A stretch of DNA of 64,000 nucleotides. Origin: Woeseiaceae bacterium (GTDB taxonomy: Bacteria; Pseudomonadota; Gammaproteobacteria; Steroidobacterales; Woeseiaceae). Under the pieces are notes generated by a model. The model saw only the letters and a program-made list of their open reading frames with translations. It was not told the origin of the DNA and ran no database searches. Position 1 is the first letter of the stretch. Every line of letters starts with the position of its first letter. The stretch lies in NCBI GenBank assembly GCA_021773075.1, contig JAJFKT010000012.1, positions 248,001 to 312,000 on the forward strand, written 5' to 3'. The translations under genes and the position numbers were made by a program. Of this stretch, positions 6,408 to 15,344 are shown piece by piece.

Positions 6408-9075
6408 AAAAGTCGCTCGACGCCCTTGCGCTGCCCGCTATTGCCGACGGTGCGAAGGGTATATTTTCAACGATGTCGACTCCATTCGCATCCTGACCAA
6501 TCACCCGCGTTGCATCTACAAGCATACCGCCAACGTCCAATACCTGAAGATTATCAGTAACTAACAGCTCGCGATAGGCGTTCTCGTGATCAGCTTCGTC
6601 TAGCGAAGGGCCGTCCGCCAGATCTAGCTGCCCCGCCGGTACCCTCGGTGCCGCGTTCGCAGGATCGATCGGCGTATGGCATTGCAAGCAGTTGTTGCTA
6701 ACCTGGGCGCCATTGGCATCGAGCACTGGTATTTCCGGAGTAGAGGGATCATTGTCGTCGTCAAAAGTGACCAGGCGCGGTGCGTTCCAAAGTGGATGAA
6801 TCACGTCTAAATAATTGATCATGATGCGACATCGCCATTGCCAATCCTGCTGACAGGAAAGCGATGTCGGCGCGCCCGTGGTCAGGTCACGATACAGATA
6901 GTCAAAACCGGCGTTCACAGGATTAACCGGCTGACAGGTCACAGGATCAACCGAAGTTGCGCCCCAAACATCACGATAAATTACGTCCATCGATGGCTCG
7001 ACCGAGGTACAAGGCGTTCCGTTTGTCAGTTCCGCGCGAACCTCGGCCATCGTGTCGCCCACATCACCAACAAAATACTGTGGGTTGGAATTCGGGAAGG
7101 ACACGCCAGCGGTCGGTGCGCCGGCATAGGCGCTATCAAACGCATCGAAGCGGCCGTGCGACACACCGCTATTGGCATCATGACAGCCGTTGCATTTTAG
7201 CTCCTGGCCAGCAGCTACTGATATCCAGTTTTGGTGTCGTTGCGTGATCTGCATCGCGTTCTCGTCAACGATGCTGAGCATCAACGCCGCATTCGCCGGC
7301 ACTTTGGTAATGACAGAGCCGTCAGGTTCAATCATCGCGTAGCCCACGATTTCCTTCATACCAAATTGTGTTGTTACGCCAAATGCTGTGTTATCTATGT
7401 CCCGAATATCGTCGTTCGGTTGCGAGACCGCCTTCTCGATTCTCAAAAAACGCGCCGGACGATCTGCTGCCAGAGTCAAAAGCGGGTCGGCCAATACCAT
7501 CGGATCTATGCCGGGCAGAAACGCACCGTCAAAGTCATAGACGTTGCGTATGTTCAGTACGCCTTCGCCGACATCACCCAGTGTTGAATCGAGCGAGAAA
7601 TCATTGAGGCCATCCTGAAGGACAGGTGGCACCGGTCGCGGATCAGCCGACACAACCTCGGTGAACATGAAGCCTTCTTCGCCGGCCACGATGGGTAACT
7701 GAGTATCTTCTCTCGGATCGTAAATCCAGATACCGTATAACGGCTGAGCGACCAAAAAGTCACCAGGAGCCGGCGTCGGCGGATTTTGATCCGCAGGGTC
7801 GACGAACAGGAAGTTCAAGAGGTTGTCATCGGTACAAGCGACAATTCGCTCATCGAGGGTGTTCGCATCGCCATCATCCGGCAAGATTTCTCTCAGGCGG
7901 CACTGACTCCAGCTAACCATCAAACGGCCCGTACCGTCCTGAATCGGATAAACGGAAGAGTAACGTCCACCTATCGATGGCATGCCAGGCACAGTTGATA
8001 CCTGGTTTATAGTGGCATCTTCCTGCGCCGGTCCGGACAGAACACCAATATTGTCTTTAGTCGGCTGCGTATTTTCGAGATATTGCGGCGTATCTATAAG
8101 AATCAGCTCGCCGCCACCTTCCGTGTCGGTAAACGGGCGTGCCAGTATCATAATGCGTCCGTCGTCAATCTGACGAGGCTGCATGAACTGAATCGTTTCG
8201 CCGTTCGCACCCGTGTCATGACTCTGCTGTCCGTAGAGCAGTTCGTGGTTCGATCCATCGGGGTTCATTCGATACAGGTTCACGGCATCATTTGTTTGAT
8301 TGTGATCCCAGCGACTGTAGACGATTTGTCCGTTGGCAAGCACTGACGGATCAAGGTCGTGACTTTGGTTGAAAGTGACTTGCTTCAGGTTGCTGCCGTC
8401 ATCGTTCATGACGTGAATATTAAACGCAAACTCGTTGTCGTCCTCGTCTTGCGCCGGGAAACCACCCTTGCCCTCATCGAGCAACAGTCCCTGTGACTGC
8501 GTCTGACGCGTGGAAGAAAATACGATTCGACCGTCCGGCAAGTACTTCGGCATAATGTCATGACCAATTTCGGCGGTCAGCGGTGACGAAATAACTCGAA
8601 TCAACTCATCTGTTTCGAACGTGTATTGCCAGATATTCCAGGTTGCGACCTGATCTTCGATGTCGACGCCGGGTTCAAATGGCATTCGCATTGAGAACAA
8701 CAGGCGGCTACCGTCATAATCGATTTCGACGTCGCGAATCCCTGCCAGTCCGTTCGACACGCGTTCTGTAATATTGACAGGCAAAGCTCCGACCGCGGCG
8801 CGATCGCGAAAGAATAGATCAGCGCCGAATTCGAAAGTGATTTGCTCCCGCAGATCTTGCTGCTGGAATATACCGTTGTCATCGGTGGGCAGCGGAGACT
8901 TTATATAGGCGATCGGAAAATCAATCACCACAGGGTCAGGCGTCTGGCCATTTCCCAGCTGCACGCCATCACCCTTGCTGCAAGCAGCAATTGAAATACT
9001 CACCATAGACAACACGACCATCCTGGTCAGTTTTCTGGCAAATCCATTTTTAGTTTGTTGCGATAGCTTGTACAT
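6274..9075 (-). CDS. HzsA-like propeller lipoprotein with two CxxCH haem motifs
   Basis: About 933 residues. The signal peptide has lipobox IAAC. Residues about 90-330 carry WD40-like/PD40 propeller repeats (DYDGSRLLFSMR, LPDGRIVFSSTR, ANGQIVYSRWD). Two c-type haem motifs follow: CNGCH (about 628-632) and CLQCH (about 796-800). The C-terminal FNTLSKAELRLIAEWVDIGAQYYNN is a typical end for haem-bearing surface proteins. The layout resembles the hydrazine synthase alpha (HzsA)-related proteins that are widespread outside anammox bacteria and have unknown substrates. The ORF track starts at GTG 9084; ATG 9075 is preferred because AAGGTGAG lies just upstream. It heads a leftward run of five envelope genes and is divergent from three further envelope genes. 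Confidence 0.72.
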   Translation of the reverse strand: MYKLSQQTKNGFARKLTRMVVLSMVSISIAACSKGDGVQLGNGQTPDPVVIDFPIAYIKSPLPTDDNGIFQQQDLREQITFEFGADLFFRDRAAVGALPVNITERVSNGLAGIRDVEIDYDGSRLLFSMRMPFEPGVDIEDQVATWNIWQYTFETDELIRVISSPLTAEIGHDIMPKYLPDGRIVFSSTRQTQSQGLLLDEGKGGFPAQDEDDNEFAFNIHVMNDDGSNLKQVTFNQSHDLDPSVLANGQIVYSRWDHNQTNDAVNLYRMNPDGSNHELLYGQQSHDTGANGETIQFMQPRQIDDGRIMILARPFTDTEGGGELILIDTPQYLENTQPTKDNIGVLSGPAQEDATINQVSTVPGMPSIGGRYSSVYPIQDGTGRLMVSWSQCRLREILPDDGDANTLDERIVACTDDNLLNFLFVDPADQNPPTPAPGDFLVAQPLYGIWIYDPREDTQLPIVAGEEGFMFTEVVSADPRPVPPVLQDGLNDFSLDSTLGDVGEGVLNIRNVYDFDGAFLPGIDPMVLADPLLTLAADRPARFLRIEKAVSQPNDDIRDIDNTAFGVTTQFGMKEIVGYAMIEPDGSVITKVPANAALMLSIVDENAMQITQRHQNWISVAAGQELKCNGCHDANSGVSHGRFDAFDSAYAGAPTAGVSFPNSNPQYFVGDVGDTMAEVRAELTNGTPCTSVEPSMDVIYRDVWGATSVDPVTCQPVNPVNAGFDYLYRDLTTGAPTSLSCQQDWQWRCRIMINYLDVIHPLWNAPRLVTFDDDNDPSTPEIPVLDANGAQVSNNCLQCHTPIDPANAAPRVPAGQLDLADGPSLDEADHENAYRELLVTDNLQVLDVGGMLVDATRVIGQDANGVDIVENIPFAPSAIAGSARASSDFFDRFSNPNDLTHFNTLSKAELRLIAEWVDIGAQYYNNPFDAPAN

Positions 9076-9723
9076 AGCTCTCACCTTAAGTCTCTTGGGA
9101 GGTTACGCTGTATTGCCGCACCCTTACCGTTAACGCGTTCACAGTGTCGAATTATACGAGAGACGAATAAGCCGATGTAATGTCTCAAATGCACGACACC
9201 CACTATATGCTAAACAGTACTTTTCGCCGCCTGGTCTTTACACGCTTGAGAATCGGATAACGTTCCCAGCAGAAAATTAGCGCAAAAAAAATCGTCCTTT
9301 TTTCGCCACAGTGAGAATCCGCTTTAGCTTTGCTCTGTTGAGCGTTGTTGTTTGGATGTGTCGAACCCGGTCACCCCTGTCTCTCATCGGAGACAGTTGC
9401 ACAAGTCTTCACAATCAATAACTTAAACGTTCTGGTCATAAAGTCTGTGCGAAACAGCCGACAGTCACTTGACATATCCTCACTTCGGTTTATGCGTACA
9501 CCATCGTCGTAAGTTTATGTTTTATAAGATTTTTTATAGCTAGTTTCAGCGCTGCGTCAAGACTGGCACAGCACTTGCTTTAGTGATTACACATCATCTG
9601 AATTCGCGAAGTTCGGGCACAGGAATTTCAAGGACTGTGAGTGCATTCACGGTGACGGGGCAAAGAGTCTGGCAATATTTGGCGGCCGGGCTCAAACGAA
9701 TAACTACTGATGAGCAGATCGAT
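9076..9723. other. Long divergent intergenic region
   Basis: About 650 bases between the divergent HzsA-like and CxxCH genes. It is AT-richer than the flanks. A consensus -35-like hexamer TTGACA lies at 9469-9474, facing right, but no convincing -10 sits at the right distance. AT-rich candidates (TTTTATAAGATT) lie near 9521-9540. An inverted A/T run (GCGCAAAAAAAA ... TTTTTTCGCC, 9280-9307) could form a weak hairpin. It probably carries both promoters of the envelope locus; no gene is seen. Confidence 0.5.
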
Positions 9724-10974
9724 ATGAATAACAAGATATGGACAAAACTCATGGACGACGTTTTAAGAATCATGTCTCGCTTTGCATTGGCAGGACTGCT
9801 TGCAGCAGCACTTGTAGCACCGGCGAATGCGGGCGACAGTGAAAAGGCAAAACGCATTCACGACCGTTTGGCCGGCGTTCCCCCGACAGCTATTGTGCTG
9901 CAGGAAATGGAAGATGCTCTCGCTGGCACCAATCCGGAGTGTTCGAATTTCACTCTGTCTGGTATCGACAATGGTGCGGAATGTGCGGCCTATATAGCAA
10001 TGAAGAATAAGGACTTCTACAACGTGACGTTGAAGAATTTCGCGGCTACCTGGACCAACCGTGACCAGTCAGTTTTTGTTCCTTTAAATGACTATATCGC
10101 CACAGTCATTGGCATGGTCCGCGACGACGAGCCGTTTAACGAGCTGTTGTCCCGCGACATTACTTACGTTGGTCGCCCGGGTGTTGTCTCAACAGCACCA
10201 TCAGGGAGCAACAACGATCACTATCAGCAACTTGAAGACAACAATGTAAACCTGCGCGACGAGCTACAGTTTAGTCTGCAGTCTCAGGTTAACAATCTGC
10301 CAGCGAATGCGACCGCCGGCGTGTTGACGTCACGAGCGGCATCCGAGTCGTTCTTTGTCGCCGGCACGAACCGCGCGATGTTCCGATTCACCATGCTGAA
10401 TCATTTCTGCAACGATATGGAGCAACTGCACGATCCGGCATTAACGCCCGATCGCATCCGCCAGGATGTAAGCCGCAGCCCGGGTGGCGACAGCCGCCTG
10501 TTCCTGAATAACTGCATCGGCTGCCATACGGGCATGGACCCTATGACGCAGGCGTTCGCTTACTACAATTACGACGAGAACACGGGTGCTCTGCAATATA
10601 CCGACGGTGTAGTTCAAGCGAAGTATTTCAACAACGATCTGAATTTCCCGCAGGGCTACAGAACGCCGGATGATCATTGGGATAACTACTGGCGTAGCGG
10701 TCAGAATGCCTATCTTGGCTTCGATAATGCGCTCCCGGGTTCCGGAGACGGTGCAAAGTCTCTCGGCGCTGAGCTCGGCAATAGCGACGCATTTGCCGTT
10801 TGTCAGGTAAAGAAAGTATTCAAGGCGGTTTGTCTTCGCGATCCCGACATCGGCGATCTGGTCGACGCGGGCGACAGTAACGCGGTTAGCCGAATTACAA
10901 ACACATTCAAGACCACCGGATATCGGTTGAAGCAGGTTTTCGCCGATACCGCTGTTCACTGCATGGGCCAGTAG
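9724..10974 (+). CDS. Secreted CxxCH protein, DUF1588/DUF1585-like
   Basis: 416 residues from ATG 9724. The ORF track extends to a GTG at 9583 without a plausible leader; another in-frame ATG is at 9772. A signal peptide ends APANA|GDSE. The chain is mostly helical up to a single haem-type motif CIGCH (Cys264, His268) followed by TGMDPMTQAFAYYNYDENTG. That phrase mirrors the CxxCH-xxIDP-FALENFD pattern of the DUF1588/DUF1585 parts of planctomycete-type cytochrome proteins. It stands first in a three-gene rightward operon, 6 bases before the LamG lipoprotein gene. A cytochrome-like redox or structural role in the periplasm is inferred; no substrate can be read. Similarity is at motif level only. 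Confidence 0.65.
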   Translation: MNNKIWTKLMDDVLRIMSRFALAGLLAAALVAPANAGDSEKAKRIHDRLAGVPPTAIVLQEMEDALAGTNPECSNFTLSGIDNGAECAAYIAMKNKDFYNVTLKNFAATWTNRDQSVFVPLNDYIATVIGMVRDDEPFNELLSRDITYVGRPGVVSTAPSGSNNDHYQQLEDNNVNLRDELQFSLQSQVNNLPANATAGVLTSRAASESFFVAGTNRAMFRFTMLNHFCNDMEQLHDPALTPDRIRQDVSRSPGGDSRLFLNNCIGCHTGMDPMTQAFAYYNYDENTGALQYTDGVVQAKYFNNDLNFPQGYRTPDDHWDNYWRSGQNAYLGFDNALPGSGDGAKSLGAELGNSDAFAVCQVKKVFKAVCLRDPDIGDLVDAGDSNAVSRITNTFKTTGYRLKQVFADTAVHCMGQ

Positions 10975-10980
10975 GGAGAC

Positions 10981-13626
10981 ATGATAATGAATAAAGCAAT
11001 CGGAATTGCTGCCCGGGCCCAAGACTTGGGATCACTGCGCACTCTTGCTGTGGCAGTATTTGCCAGCACGCTTCTCGCCGCTTGTGGCGGGGGTGCTGCA
11101 ACAACTGACAACCCTCAATCGCAGGCACCCGGTAACGGCAACGATTCAGCGTATACCGGACCCGCCGCAGAAACACCGGAAATCCTCAAGTTTCAACAGG
11201 AGTTCTGGTCGAATGCCAAGACCAGCAATCGATGCGGCAGCTGCCATAACGAGACTGTCGGCCAGCTGCCGATGTTCGTCCGCAATGACAATGTCAACGA
11301 GGCCTATGCTGCTGCGATCACCGTTGTCGATCAGGGTCAGCCTGGCTTGTCGCGGGTAGTTGAAAAGGTCGGCTCTATGACTGAACGGCATAACTGCTGG
11401 GTCGAAGATCCCGGTGTGTGTGGCACGATCATGACGACCTGGATTGAAAACTGGGTGGGCGACACGGCCGGTGGTGGGCGTGACATCGTCCTAACGCCGC
11501 CGCAATCTCAAAACCCCGCAGACAGCAAGAACTTTCCGGCGACTTCCGATTCGTTCCAGCAATTGGTCTACACGCCGATCCTCGAGCGTTACTGCCAGGG
11601 CTGCCACAGCTCCGAGTCTGCAACCGCACAGCAACCCTATTTTGCCGATCCTGATATAGACGGTGCCTATGAGGCGGCCAAGTCAAAAATTAACCTCGAC
11701 TCGCCAGTCGATTCTCGCTTCGTCATCAAGGTAAGTTCGAATCCCGCGAGATCAGGTGAGTCGCACAACTGCTGGAACAATGATTGCGTAACTGCCGAGG
11801 CAGAAATGCTCGCGGCCTTAACCGCATTTGCCAATGGCATTAGTGCGACGGTGGTCGATCCTAACTTGCTCACCAGTAAGGCGATTCGTCTTATTGACGG
11901 TACATTGGCTTCCGGCGGCAATCGCTACGAAGACGCGCAGATTGCACTCTGGGAATTCCAGACCGGAAACGGCTTGACAGCCTTCGACACCAGTGGCGTC
12001 GATCCCGCGATAGATCTGAATTTCTCTGGCGATGTCAGTTGGTTTGGCGGTTGGGGCATCAGTATTGGTGCGAACGCCGCGCAAGGCCCGGGTAAAGCCC
12101 AGGCCTCGACTATTGCCAGTTCCAAGCTGCATGAGGTACTGCAGGAATCGGGCGAGTTCTCAGTTGAGGCATGGGTCGTTCCGGCCAACGTAACCCAGGA
12201 AATGGCGCAGATCATCAGCTATTCAGCAGGTCCGACGGCGCGCAACTTTGCTGTGCAGCAAACCTTGTACGATTACGACTTCCTGTTGCGGCACAATGCA
12301 GTTGACGGCAACGGCGCACCACTGATGGGACTGGACGGAGACCCCGCGCATTCCACACCATCAATGGATGAGATTTTGCAGGCTACCTTGCAGCACGTGG
12401 TTGCAACTTACGACCCGATTAACGGCCGAAGCATTTACGTTAATGGCGTACTGGTCACCAACGCGGACCCGATACCGGGTGGTACGCTGATTGACTGGCA
12501 GAACAACTTTGCCGTGATTCTTGGTAACGAAGCATCAAGTGACGGCTTGTGGGAAGGTACGTTCCGCCTGGCCGCAGTTCACCGCCGCGCTTTGACTCTG
12601 GAACAAATCACGCAGAACCTTGACGCAGGCGTCGGCGAGCGTTTCTTCATGCTGTTCGATGTTTCGGAGCGCATTGGCGCGCCGGTAGATACATCGTTCG
12701 TATTGTTCGAAGCACAGCAATTCGACAGCTTTGCATACCTGTTCGACAAGCCACATTTCGTAACACTGGACGGCGTCGACAGGGATGGTGTTGATATCAA
12801 GGGCCTGCATCTGGCGATGAACGGTCAGGAAGTCAACGTGGGCCAGTCGTACGCGAACATGGACGAGACGACCGATTCGACCCTGAACGCCGAACTTGGT
12901 CAGCCGCTGTCCGTTCTTGGGGCGGTCATTCCGCTCGAGAAAGGACCCGAAGACGACCAGTTCTTCCTGACCTTCGACGACATCAACGGCACCGTGTATA
13001 ACCGTCCGGCGAATCCGACCTTGGTTGTTTCACCAACGGATCTTGTCGACGCATCGAGAATTGGTATACGGACCTTCGATGAAATCGATGCGACCTACGC
13101 AGCGGTTCTCGGCGTTGATCGACTGATGGTGTACACGGCGAATGGCGTCACCACTGATCATGTCAATGAGACATTCCAGGAGCTCAGGCAATCACTGCCT
13201 GCCATTGAGGACGTTAATACGTTCCTGTCGTCGCACCAGGTCGCCATCGCTCAGCTCGCGATTCAATATTGCGATGCAGCGATCGGCAGCAACGCAAACC
13301 CGAACCCGAATGCTGAGAGTGTTGTCTGGACATCGTTTGACTTCGATCAAGCCGCGGGCACGGCGTTTAGTGTCGCCAATCGCAGCAATTTCGTCGATCC
13401 TTTGATCGCAAGAGCGGTCGGTCAGGTTCCGAGCTCCGCACAGCTGTTGTCACAACCGACTTATACGAGTGTTTACGACGAGGTTGCAGCGGCCACTTCA
13501 GTTCCGAATGGCCGACCCGACAACCTTATTAAAAGGCTACTCGACGCAAACGCCAGTGACACGCGCGCAATTGCCAAGGGTGTATGTGCCTCCGTACTCG
13601 GAAGCGCGGCCACTCTGGTTCAGTAA
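10981..13626 (+). CDS. LamG lipoprotein with two CxxCH/HNCW modules
   Basis: 881 residues. Lipobox LLAACGG near residue 35. Two tandem modules follow: CGSCH (85-89) with HNCW (137-140), then CQGCH (205-209) with HNCW (262-265). Each module also has a phrase of the type NEAYAAA/DGAYEAA between the motifs and one further Cys after HNCW, so the modules look like a duplication. Residues about 385-545 form a concanavalin-like LamG domain (FSVEAWVVPANV, HVVATYDPINGRSIYVNGVL). The C-terminal third is unassigned. The start has a strong GGGAG six bases after the upstream stop. The product is predicted to be a lipid-anchored di-haem protein with a glycan- or protein-binding sandwich domain, working with the flanking genes. 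Confidence 0.72.
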   Translation: MIMNKAIGIAARAQDLGSLRTLAVAVFASTLLAACGGGAATTDNPQSQAPGNGNDSAYTGPAAETPEILKFQQEFWSNAKTSNRCGSCHNETVGQLPMFVRNDNVNEAYAAAITVVDQGQPGLSRVVEKVGSMTERHNCWVEDPGVCGTIMTTWIENWVGDTAGGGRDIVLTPPQSQNPADSKNFPATSDSFQQLVYTPILERYCQGCHSSESATAQQPYFADPDIDGAYEAAKSKINLDSPVDSRFVIKVSSNPARSGESHNCWNNDCVTAEAEMLAALTAFANGISATVVDPNLLTSKAIRLIDGTLASGGNRYEDAQIALWEFQTGNGLTAFDTSGVDPAIDLNFSGDVSWFGGWGISIGANAAQGPGKAQASTIASSKLHEVLQESGEFSVEAWVVPANVTQEMAQIISYSAGPTARNFAVQQTLYDYDFLLRHNAVDGNGAPLMGLDGDPAHSTPSMDEILQATLQHVVATYDPINGRSIYVNGVLVTNADPIPGGTLIDWQNNFAVILGNEASSDGLWEGTFRLAAVHRRALTLEQITQNLDAGVGERFFMLFDVSERIGAPVDTSFVLFEAQQFDSFAYLFDKPHFVTLDGVDRDGVDIKGLHLAMNGQEVNVGQSYANMDETTDSTLNAELGQPLSVLGAVIPLEKGPEDDQFFLTFDDINGTVYNRPANPTLVVSPTDLVDASRIGIRTFDEIDATYAAVLGVDRLMVYTANGVTTDHVNETFQELRQSLPAIEDVNTFLSSHQVAIAQLAIQYCDAAIGSNANPNPNAESVVWTSFDFDQAAGTAFSVANRSNFVDPLIARAVGQVPSSAQLLSQPTYTSVYDEVAAATSVPNGRPDNLIKRLLDANASDTRAIAKGVCASVLGSAATLVQ

Positions 13627-13652
13627 CAGACAGGACTTAAAGGAAGAATAAG

Positions 13653-15269
13653 ATGACTAAGAGACGAAATGCACGGCACTGGGATGCGCCGCAGCTTCAT
13701 GGAGATCATCCGCGTCCTGTCACGCGACGTGAATTCGTAGCGCAGGGCTTTATGTCCGGCGCTGCCTACACGGTCGGTGCGGGCGCTTTGAGTATGTTGC
13801 CAGCAAGCGCGCTGGGGGATTTGTCACCAGACATCGACGATCTGCGTCTGAACACCTGTCAAATCACTGACGGTGCGGGCAAGATTCCGTTCATCTGCTT
13901 TGACCTCGCCGGTGGCGCGAACATCTCGAACTCCAATGTATTGGTCGGCCAGTCAGGCGGTCAGAACGACTTCCTGAGCACAGCAGGCTACGACAAAATG
14001 GGACTCCCCGGCGATGCCGTGCCTGGCCTCAATGACGCGAACGGTAATCCTTTTGCGAACTTCGACCTCGGCCTTGGCTTCCATTTTGACAGTGCATTTC
14101 GCCGCGGCATGCTAGCGAGTATGACTCCGGGAACGGAGTTAAACGTGAACGGCGCTGTAATTCCGGCACGTTCGGACAACGATACGGGTAACAACCCGCA
14201 CAATCCGATGTACGGAATTGCACTGGCTGGTGCAAAAGGATCGATCTTGACGCTCACCGGTTCCGAGAATTCGGACTCTGGGGGTAACTCAATGTTACCG
14301 GCCATGCTCTACGATCCGGAATTACGTCCGACCAAAGTTGATCGTCCCAGTGACGTAGTCAATCTGGTCGACACAGGCGATCTTGTGGGGATTCTTTCGA
14401 AAGCAGACGCCACAGCGGTGATGGAGTCTATTTATCGACTCAGTGAGGCCAAGATGGGCCGCGTCAGTACGCAGATTTCCGCCGATGCCGCGATCAAGCA
14501 GGCCGTGAATTGCGGTTACGTAAAGGCCGCGCATATCGCCGAAGCCTTTGGTGGCGTGCCTATTGATCCAGCCCTCGATACCGATATCGTCGCAGATGAT
14601 GGGTCCGCAATCTTCACAACTGCCGAATTTACCGACGGTAGCCGTAGCGCACGCGAGTTCCAGAAAACAGCATCGGTCATGAAGCTGGTTATGAACGGAT
14701 TCGCAGGCGCAGGCTGTGTGGAAATGGGCGGCTACGATTATCATGGCGGTGCCCGAGCCGAAGGTGAGGTCAAAGACTTTCGTGCCGGACGCTGTATGGG
14801 CGCAGTACTTGAGTATGCAGCACGCCTTGGAAAACCGGTGATGATGTACGTTTTCAGTGACGGATCAGTGTCCTCGAACGGCGTTATCGATAATTCTACT
14901 GATGGCCGCGGCAAGGGCGAATGGGCGAGTGACAACTCGTCGACCGCTGCAGCGTTCTTCCTCGTCTACAACCCGACTCGGAGACCGGTACTTCTCGGCG
15001 GCACGCCGGATCAACAGGCGCTGCACCAACAAATTGGTGCGATGGATGCTGGCGGCTCGGTTATGCGCGCGGCAACTCCGATGGCGAACAACGTCAATCT
15101 GCTGGTTAACTCTGTCATCCTGAATTACATGGCACTGCATGGCGAACAGGGCAACTTCGCGAATCTATTGTCGCCGAACTGGAACCATGGCCTCGGCAGC
15201 GGCGGTCAGCTGGATGCCTACACAGCGTTCGAACCGATCGTGAGCGGGACGATCGCTACTCCTGTCTAG
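13653..15269 (+). CDS. DUF1501-like secreted protein with Tat-type leader
   Basis: 538 residues. The N-terminus has TRREFVAQGF followed by a hydrophobic Ala/Gly-rich stretch ending SALG, resembling a Tat leader although it starts about 25 residues in. The body has the layout of DUF1501 proteins of the alkaline-phosphatase superfamily: an early FDLAGGANISNSNVLVG strand and a later GGYDYHGGARAEGEV, the counterpart of the GGWDTHxNN motif. PVMMYVFSDGSVSSNG then replaces the usual SEFGR strand. DUF1501 proteins usually accompany DUF1592/1588/1585 cytochrome proteins, and here the partner roles are taken by the two upstream genes. The start has AAAGGAAG nearby; a terminator follows the stop. Confidence 0.7.
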   Translation: MTKRRNARHWDAPQLHGDHPRPVTRREFVAQGFMSGAAYTVGAGALSMLPASALGDLSPDIDDLRLNTCQITDGAGKIPFICFDLAGGANISNSNVLVGQSGGQNDFLSTAGYDKMGLPGDAVPGLNDANGNPFANFDLGLGFHFDSAFRRGMLASMTPGTELNVNGAVIPARSDNDTGNNPHNPMYGIALAGAKGSILTLTGSENSDSGGNSMLPAMLYDPELRPTKVDRPSDVVNLVDTGDLVGILSKADATAVMESIYRLSEAKMGRVSTQISADAAIKQAVNCGYVKAAHIAEAFGGVPIDPALDTDIVADDGSAIFTTAEFTDGSRSAREFQKTASVMKLVMNGFAGAGCVEMGGYDYHGGARAEGEVKDFRAGRCMGAVLEYAARLGKPVMMYVFSDGSVSSNGVIDNSTDGRGKGEWASDNSSTAAAFFLVYNPTRRPVLLGGTPDQQALHQQIGAMDAGGSVMRAATPMANNVNLLVNSVILNYMALHGEQGNFANLLSPNWNHGLGSGGQLDAYTAFEPIVSGTIATPV

Positions 15270-15295
15270 CGAGTTTTCGCTTAAGCAAAAATATA

Positions 15296-15327
15296 CGGCC
15301 AGTCGGCGCTTCGACTGGCCGTTTTTG
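15296..15327 (+). terminator. Rho-independent terminator of the three-gene envelope operon
   Basis: A perfect 11-bp stem (ACGGCCAGTCG / CGACTGGCCGT) with a 6-base loop is followed by TTTTT. It lies 26 bases after the DUF1501-like stop codon and ends the CxxCH-LamG-DUF1501 operon before the methyltransferase gene. Confidence 0.9.
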
Positions 15328-15344
15328 TTGCATAATCCAAATCC

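Noticed and set aside
9280-9307. A8/T6 inverted run as a possible terminator
   Set aside because: Stem mainly A-T with interruption; no gene end nearby.
10441-11022. 193-codon minus-strand ORF opposite the CxxCH and LamG genes
   Set aside because: Antisense shadow; the plus-strand genes carry signal peptides, haem motifs and ribosome binding sites, the shadow has no recognisable domain.
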